Positions 6,167 through 10,562 of a DNA stretch of 10,562 bases are shown here, piece by piece. The notes below the pieces were generated by a model, which was given only the letters and a program-made list of their open reading frames with translations, ran no database searches and had not been told where the DNA came from. This DNA is from Chthoniobacterales bacterium (GTDB taxonomy: Bacteria > Verrucomicrobiota > Verrucomicrobiia > Chthoniobacterales > UBA10450): the NCBI GenBank assembly GCA_013697365.1, contig JACCXA010000236.1, forward strand, positions 1-10,562, in the 5' to 3' direction. Position numbers and translations under genes: made by a program. Every line of letters begins with the position of its first letter. Position 1 is the first letter of the stretch.

Positions 6167-7255
6167 ACCGACCACGCGCTCGGGGAAGAGCGCCAGGATG
6201 CTCTCCTCGTTCGCTTCGCAAATCCCGCGCTCGGTGATCAAGCCCGTGACCAGGCGGCGCGGCGTGACGTCGAAGCCGTAGTTGGCCGCGGCACTGCTCT
6301 CGGGAGTGACACGCACTTCCACCTCCCGGCCATCTGCCCAACCGTCGGCGTGTTTCACTTCCTCTGCGCCCCGTTCCTCAATCGGAATTTCGGCCAGGCC
6401 GTCGCGCATCGTCCAATCGAATGACGATGAAGGAAGCGCGACGTAAAACGGCACGTCATTATCCTTCGCGGCCAGGGCTTTTAGATATGTGCCGATCTTG
6501 TTGGCAACGTCGCCCGTATAAGTCGTGCGATCGGTTCCAACAATCACCAGGTCCACCTCGCCGCGCTGCATGAGATGTCCGCCCGTGTTGTCGGCGATGA
6601 TGGTGTGCGCCACCCCGTGTTCGCCCAGTTCCCAGGCGGTCAGCTTCGAGCCTTGGTTACGCGGGCGTGTTTCATCGACCCAGACGTGGACGGCGAGACC
6701 TTCATCATGGGCGGCATAGATCGGTGCTGTGGCTGAGCCATGATCGACAAAGGCGAGCCAGCCGGCATTACAATGGGTGAGAACATTCACGCGCCGCCCC
6801 TGTTTTCGCGCGGCGATCTGCTGGATCAGCTCCAACCCGTGCAGCCCAATGAGGCGGCAATGTTCCGCATCTTCATCAGCTATTTCCGTGGCAGTCGTCC
6901 GGGCAATCAGGATTTTTTCCTCCGGCGTCACGGCTTGCGACAAAGCGCGGATTTGGCGGTCGACAGCCCAGGCGAGATTCACCGCCGTCGGCCGCATCGC
7001 TTTCAACAATTCAGCTGCCGCGGCCAGGTCGGTTCCTTTCACGACGGCGAGATACATGCCATATCCGGCCGCTGCGCCGATCAGCCCAGCGCCCCGCACA
7101 TGCATGTCGCGAATCGCCGTCGCCATCTCCGCGGCGGTCGTGACGTCTTCCACCACGAAACGATGCGGTAAGAAGCGCTGATCAATCAGCTGCACAACGC
7201 GCTCATCGCCAGCCTTTGGCCATATCGTCCGGAAATGTTGCCCCCGGACGTTCAT
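6122..7255 (-). CDS. mtnA: S-methyl-5-thioribose-1-phosphate isomerase (MtnA-like)
   Basis: MtnA converts 5-methylthioribose-1-phosphate to 5-methylthioribulose-1-phosphate in methionine salvage, in the cytoplasm. The 377-residue protein belongs to the eIF2B-alpha/MtnA fold. Key sites are VRGAGLIGAAAGYG (53-66), NVLTHCNAGWLA (157-168) with the catalytic Cys162, VDLVIVGTDR (234-243) with the catalytic Asp242, GDVANKIGTY (248-257) and the late EIPIEERGAEEV (289-300). Two positions depart from the common form: the usual R-G-A-P-A-I-G reads RGAGLIG, and G-A-D-R reads GTDR. The final 14 residues (364-377) are encoded by an inverted repeat and are probably not part of the fold. A related activity such as ribose-1,5-bisphosphate isomerase is less likely but possible. 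No other salvage gene is in the window. The ATG lacks a well-spaced Shine-Dalgarno. Confidence 0.9.
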   Translation of the reverse strand: MNVRGQHFRTIWPKAGDERVVQLIDQRFLPHRFVVEDVTTAAEMATAIRDMHVRGAGLIGAAAGYGMYLAVVKGTDLAAAAELLKAMRPTAVNLAWAVDRQIRALSQAVTPEEKILIARTTATEIADEDAEHCRLIGLHGLELIQQIAARKQGRRVNVLTHCNAGWLAFVDHGSATAPIYAAHDEGLAVHVWVDETRPRNQGSKLTAWELGEHGVAHTIIADNTGGHLMQRGEVDLVIVGTDRTTYTGDVANKIGTYLKALAAKDNDVPFYVALPSSSFDWTMRDGLAEIPIEERGAEEVKHADGWADGREVEVRVTPESSAAANYGFDVTPRRLVTGLITERGICEANEESILALFPERVVGRRGDTPVAGLQSCA

Positions 7256-7267
7256 CTTCGCTTTGAT

Positions 7268-7343
7268 CTCATCTTGCTCCTGATCTTGATCCTAATCCAG
7301 CTGCCCAGCCTCCGAGCAAGAGCAAGAGTAGGATCAGGATCAT
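7268..7343. repeat. Paired hexanucleotide-period repeats between mtnA and secG
   Basis: Two tracts of five six-base units face each other. The left tract (7268-7297) read on the minus strand, and the right tract (7314-7343) read on the plus strand, both follow a GATCAG / GAGCAA-like pattern. They form an imperfect inverted repeat with a 16-base centre. The element fills much of the upstream region of both divergent genes, so it lies where their promoters or leaders should be. Confidence 0.65.
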
Positions 7344-7402
7344 GAGGGGGAAGGGCAATCGCCGTTTACAAAACGGTGGGCCCGGCCATATTGCCCGTCC
7401 CG

Positions 7403-7933
7403 ATGACCATTTTGCTCAATATCGTTCTCGTCTTTTACGTGCTGGTCACTCTCTTCATGATCCTGGTGATCCTGATGCAGCGCCCCAAGAGCGAAGGGCT
7501 GGGCGCGGCTTTCGGCGGCGGCGTGACCGACAACATCTTCGGAGCGCAAACGTCCAATGTGCTGACGAAGGTCACCGGCTGGCTGGCGGGGATTTTCTTC
7601 GCGATGACTTTTCTCCTCTCTGTCCTTTACGCGCATCGAACGAACGCCTCGAGTGGTTTGCGCAAGGAGCTCATGAAGACTGAAGGCGCCGCGGCTGCTC
7701 TTCCGGGTCCGCAGGCAGCTCCTTCTTCTGCGGTTGGTGCGCCGAATTCGGTGACCAACCCGACGCCCGGTGGCGCGATGGGGATTGAACGCGACCAGAC
7801 CGTCACTCCAGCGGATCAAGCAGTTGGCATGACGGCGCCAGTCGTGCCACAAGAACCGGCTACGCCTGCATCGAGCGCACCTCCAGCCGAAGACTCCTCG
7901 GTACCGTCGCCTTCAGTCGCGCCGCAGCCCTAG
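7403..7933 (+). CDS. secG: Protein translocase subunit SecG
   Basis: SecG is the small non-essential subunit of the SecYEG channel in the inner membrane. Two transmembrane helices are visible (about 2-24 and 57-77), joined by the signature loop LMQRPKSEGLGAAFGGG (24-40). The 176-residue protein is longer than many SecG proteins because of an Ala/Pro/Ser-rich tail of about 95 residues. Long low-complexity SecG tails occur in several phyla. I chose ATG 7403 because it opens directly onto the first helix, as in the family. A GTG at 7376 would add nine residues and is possible. No Shine-Dalgarno is clear at either. It is divergent from mtnA and converges on the small gene at 8000-8263. Confidence 0.92.
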   Translation: MTILLNIVLVFYVLVTLFMILVILMQRPKSEGLGAAFGGGVTDNIFGAQTSNVLTKVTGWLAGIFFAMTFLLSVLYAHRTNASSGLRKELMKTEGAAAALPGPQAAPSSAVGAPNSVTNPTPGGAMGIERDQTVTPADQAVGMTAPVVPQEPATPASSAPPAEDSSVPSPSVAPQP

Positions 7934-7999
7934 GCGATGGCGCACCGGCGCCTGAGCGTGGGGCCGTTAGAACCCGAGCTGCTTGAGAGAGACGGCGCC

Positions 8000-8263
8000 C
8001 TAAGCCGTCGGGATGCCTTCCGGCTTCGGCCCTGCTTTTTCGTTCAAGGCCTGCGTGAATTCCTGCAGGCTCGAGACAATTTGCGGCGCCTTCGTCAGCA
8101 CCGTGCTGGCTAGTTTCTCGGAGTAGTCCGGGCGGCGCTGCGACATTTCAGACAGCGCCATCATGACGGCGAGCGCGTTATTGATCGAGTGCTTGATCTC
8201 GCTGAATTTCTTCTGCAATACGACCAGCTCTTCCTGGGAAATTGTGCGCTCTTGATCACTCAT
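8000..8263 (-). CDS. Small protein with a histidine-kinase-like H-box helix
   Basis: This is an 87-residue protein I cannot assign to a named family. It looks like a two-helix hairpin: helix one spans about 10-44, helix two about 48-75, and a short Pro/Gly-containing tail follows. Helix one carries EIKHSINNALAVMMALSEM (22-40), close to the H-box of HisKA-type dimerisation domains, where a phosphorylated histidine is followed by x-x-N-N. His25 would be that residue. There is no ATP-binding domain, so it could be a stand-alone phosphotransfer or docking protein, a kinase remnant, or a chance likeness in a coiled coil. The start ATG has no Shine-Dalgarno. It is divergent from uvrA, with 70 bases between them. 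Coding status is supported by the amphipathic, non-random composition; function is inference. Confidence 0.6.
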   Translation of the reverse strand: MSDQERTISQEELVVLQKKFSEIKHSINNALAVMMALSEMSQRRPDYSEKLASTVLTKAPQIVSSLQEFTQALNEKAGPKPEGIPTA

Positions 8264-8333
8264 GGTCGGGGCGAAATGGCTGGAGAAACGAACCGGGGAT
8301 GCTTAACTGACGGGTTCGACGTTCGTCGTTCCG

Positions 8334-10562
8334 ATGCCAGCCGAAACTATCAAGATCACTGGTGCGCGCCAGCACAATCTTAAGAATCTCCATGTTGAGA
8401 TTCCGAGGGAGAAGCTGGTGGTCATCACAGGCCTGAGCGGTTCCGGGAAATCCTCGCTCGCTTTTGACACGCTCTACGCGGAAGGCCAGCGCCGTTATGT
8501 CGAGAGCCTATCGGCCTATGCACGGCAATTCCTCGACAAGATGGAGAAGCCGGACGTGGACTTCATCGAAGGCCTTTCGCCGGCGATTGCCATCGAGCAG
8601 CGCAGCGCCGGAGCGAATCCTCGGTCGACTATCGCGACGACGACGGAGATCTACGATTACCTCCGCGTGCTCTTTTCCGCGGTGGGGCAGCCACATGATC
8701 CGGTCACCGGCCAGGCGATCCACCGCCAAACGCCGCAACAGATCGTGGATCAGATCCTCGCCTACGAACCGGAGTCGAAGATCATCCTGCTGGCACCGCT
8801 CGTGCAGAATGAGGCAGGAGAATTCCGTGACGTGATCGAGAAGGTCAAGAGGGAGGGATTCGTCCGCATCCGGGTCGATGGCGAGATCCTGGAGCTGGCG
8901 CAACCGGAACCGATCCGGCTGAAGAAGACAGGGCGCCACACGATTGAGGCGGTGGTGGATCGGCTGGTAATTCGGGACGGGATTCGAACCCGGCTGGCGG
9001 ACTCGGTCGAAACCGCGCTGAAGTGGGGCGGGAACAAGATCGTGGTGTTGAGGCAAACGAGCGGAAAGGAAACATCGAACATCCAACATCGAACACCGAT
9101 CATCGAAGTGGCGGAGAAGTGGGAGGCGGCTCGCTACTCGACTGATTATGGAAACGCCGAGACAAACTTCTCTTTGGGCGAGCTGACCCCAAAACACTTT
9201 TCCTTCAATAGCCATTTCGGAGCGTGCCCCTCCTGCCACGGGCTCGGAACCGAGCAGGTCGTCGATCCGGAATTGATGATTTCCGATCAGAGCAAGTCGA
9301 TCGCGGAAGGAGCGATCGTGCCTTGGCGACGAGGCACGAAGCGAATGCAGGCTTATTACAAAAGCCTGCAAAGCGCGCTCGTGAAGCACTTCGGCGTCGA
9401 TGAATTCCTGCCCTACACGGATCTGCCGGACGGCTTCAAAACCGCGCTCATCCACGGGACGGGAAATCTCCCGATCCAGATGAGTTTCGGCACAAATGGG
9501 AAGACGCAAAAAAGCGCCAAGCCCTTCGAAGGGCTGATCCCGCAGATGCATCGGCTCTACGAGGAAACCGAAAGCGAGTTCACTCGCACACGCATCCGCG
9601 CTTTTATGACCCGAGTGCCGTGCCAGACCTGTCGAGGCGCGCGCCTCAAGCCGGAGATTTTGGCCGTAACTTTACGCGCCGGCAACGCCGACGAGTTGCC
9701 GGGGTCGGCGACCACGGAACTAAACATCCATCAGCTCTCTGAGCTGACGATCGACCAGGCCGCGCACTTCACGGGCCGGCTCGAACTTACCGAGCAACAA
9801 CGCAAGATCGCCGGCGATGTGCTGCGTGAAATCGAGTCCCGGCTCCAGTTTCTGATCGAAGTCGGCCTGGACTACCTCACGCTCAATCGCGAAAGCGGTT
9901 CACTCTCTGGCGGTGAAGCGCAACGCATCCGGCTCGCCTCGCAGATCGGCTCCGGATTGGCGGGAGTTCTCTATGTGCTCGATGAGCCCAGCATCGGCCT
10001 GCATCAGCGCGACAACGCACGGTTGCTGAAGACACTTTTCCGTCTCCGCGACCTGGGAAATTCCGTTATCGTCGTGGAGCACGACGAAGAGACAATCCGC
10101 GCCGCGGATTACATATTGGATCTCGGTCCCGGCGCAGGCCCGCGCGGCGGCGAACTGGTCGCGCAAGGGACCCTCGCGGAAGTTCTGCGTGCGAAGAATT
10201 CACCGACGGCAGATTACCTTTCGGGGCGAGCGCAGATCGCAGTGCCCCAGCGGCGCGTTTCACCCAGATCATCGGCCGCTACCACGGATGGATGGATCAC
10301 GCTGCGGGACGCGACGGAAAACAATCTCAAAAAGGTCACCGCCGCATTTCCGCTTGGTTGCCTAACCTGCGTGACAGGCGTTTCCGGGAGTGGGAAATCC
10401 ACCCTCGTCGACGACACTCTGCGACGCGCTCTCTTCCGGCACTTCTATAATTCAAAGGACAAACCCGGCTTGCACGCGGGCCTGCACGGGATCGATCAGC
10501 TCGACAAGGCCGTCGTGATCGACCAAAGCGCAATCGGCCGGACGCCGCGCTCTAATCCGATC
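8334..10562 (+). CDS. uvrA: Excinuclease ABC subunit A, N-terminal 743 codons
   Basis: UvrA dimers find bulky DNA damage and load UvrB in nucleotide excision repair. The frame is open from ATG 8334 to the right edge; full proteins are about 940 residues, so roughly 200 are missing. Visible elements are Walker A GLSGSGKSS (33-41), the FSFNSHFGACPSCHGLG block with Cys298 and Cys301, CQTC (430-433), ABC signature LSGGE (524-528), Walker B with DE (550-551) followed by PSIGLHQRDN, and the second Walker A GVSGSGKST (682-690). The last residues match the conserved IGRTPRSNP. Oddities: the first CxxC of zinc module 1 seems absent (Asn274 and Thr277 in its place), residues 246-258 come from a heptanucleotide repeat, and residues 449-462 look like a palindrome-encoded insertion. 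No Shine-Dalgarno or SOS-type operator is evident in the short upstream gap. Confidence 0.97.
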   Translation, partial: MPAETIKITGARQHNLKNLHVEIPREKLVVITGLSGSGKSSLAFDTLYAEGQRRYVESLSAYARQFLDKMEKPDVDFIEGLSPAIAIEQRSAGANPRSTIATTTEIYDYLRVLFSAVGQPHDPVTGQAIHRQTPQQIVDQILAYEPESKIILLAPLVQNEAGEFRDVIEKVKREGFVRIRVDGEILELAQPEPIRLKKTGRHTIEAVVDRLVIRDGIRTRLADSVETALKWGGNKIVVLRQTSGKETSNIQHRTPIIEVAEKWEAARYSTDYGNAETNFSLGELTPKHFSFNSHFGACPSCHGLGTEQVVDPELMISDQSKSIAEGAIVPWRRGTKRMQAYYKSLQSALVKHFGVDEFLPYTDLPDGFKTALIHGTGNLPIQMSFGTNGKTQKSAKPFEGLIPQMHRLYEETESEFTRTRIRAFMTRVPCQTCRGARLKPEILAVTLRAGNADELPGSATTELNIHQLSELTIDQAAHFTGRLELTEQQRKIAGDVLREIESRLQFLIEVGLDYLTLNRESGSLSGGEAQRIRLASQIGSGLAGVLYVLDEPSIGLHQRDNARLLKTLFRLRDLGNSVIVVEHDEETIRAADYILDLGPGAGPRGGELVAQGTLAEVLRAKNSPTADYLSGRAQIAVPQRRVSPRSSAATTDGWITLRDATENNLKKVTAAFPLGCLTCVTGVSGSGKSTLVDDTLRRALFRHFYNSKDKPGLHAGLHGIDQLDKAVVIDQSAIGRTPRSNPI
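9071..9105 (+). repeat. Heptanucleotide tandem repeat (AACATCG-like, five units) inside uvrA
   Basis: Five consecutive seven-base units follow the consensus AACATCG: units one and three are exact, two and four differ at one base, and five at one or two. They encode part of residues 246-258 of UvrA (TSNIQHRTPII). Seven is not a multiple of three, so gain or loss of one unit would shift the reading frame. Confidence 0.85.
9679..9702 (+). repeat. Palindrome encoding an apparent insertion in UvrA
   Basis: CCGGCAAC (9679-9686) and GTTGCCGG (9695-9702) are perfect complements around an eight-base loop. The segment encodes residues 449-457 (AGNADELPG). The protein at this point is longer than the usual UvrA, in which VTL/VTV is followed almost at once by the N/S-I-x-E-L block. 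A following CGGGGTCGGCGACC stretch may belong to the same element. Confidence 0.6.

Noticed and set aside
7376..7402. SecG starting at GTG 7376
   Set aside because: It remains possible, but the nine extra residues are not family-like and ATG 7403 opens directly on the first membrane helix.
7934..7999. Terminator between secG and the small gene at 8000-8263
   Set aside because: There are short GC-rich complementary words (GGCGC/GCGCC) but no convincing stem with a T-run.
8508..9551. Minus-strand open frame of 347 codons inside uvrA
   Set aside because: It is antisense to unambiguous UvrA sequence and its product matches no family.
1..10562. Defence system, prophage, toxin-antitoxin pair, CRISPR array or biosynthetic cluster
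   Set aside because: All sizeable genes match housekeeping or known conserved families. The MazG here is the pyrophosphohydrolase with no MazE/MazF beside it.

Overview
The window is a stretch of ordinary bacterial chromosome, moderately GC-rich and densely coded. It holds ten protein genes, two of them cut by the window edges. The gene set is a GTP-type PEP carboxykinase, a rhomboid-like protein with a DUF6576-like tail, a TIGR04283-type glycosyltransferase, a stand-alone EIIA domain, a DUF2270 membrane protein, MazG, MtnA, SecG and UvrA. Together with several short dispersed-looking repeats, this fits a Verrucomicrobiota bacterium, perhaps a soil Chthoniobacterales-type lineage. That placement rests on family resemblance and remembered repeat styles, not on a search. 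Most genes lack a clear Shine-Dalgarno sequence; pckG is the exception.

Layout. 1-177 (-): N-terminus of an ATP-dependent DNA ligase that continues past the left edge. 259-2070 (-): pckG, with a Shine-Dalgarno in a small hairpin and a possible promoter just upstream. 2071-2254: divergent control region with a 16-bp perfect palindrome. 2255-3082 (+): rhomboid-like protein that keeps its GxSG serine but has lost the usual histidine. 3196-3981 (+): glycosyltransferase whose GTG start lies inside an inverted repeat. 3993-4460 (-): EIIA/PtsN-like protein. 4520-5233 and 5268-6080 (+): DUF2270 protein and mazG, probably co-transcribed. 6122-7255 (-): mtnA, whose last codons lie in an inverted repeat. 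7403-7933 (+): secG. 8000-8263 (-): 87-residue protein with a histidine-kinase-like H-box. 8334-10562 (+): the first 743 codons of uvrA.

The genes do not form one pathway. They cover gluconeogenesis (pckG), methionine salvage (mtnA), nucleotide-pool cleaning (mazG), DNA repair (uvrA, ligase), secretion (secG) and envelope work (glycosyltransferase, rhomboid, DUF2270). I see no defence system, prophage, insertion sequence, CRISPR array or RNA gene.

The most striking pattern is how often short repeats overlap coding sequence. One inverted repeat supplies a start codon, a hairpin encodes one C-terminus, another inverted repeat encodes a second C-terminus, and uvrA contains both a five-unit heptanucleotide tandem repeat and a palindrome-encoded insertion. 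The other leads are the residue-deficient rhomboid and the small H-box protein next to uvrA.
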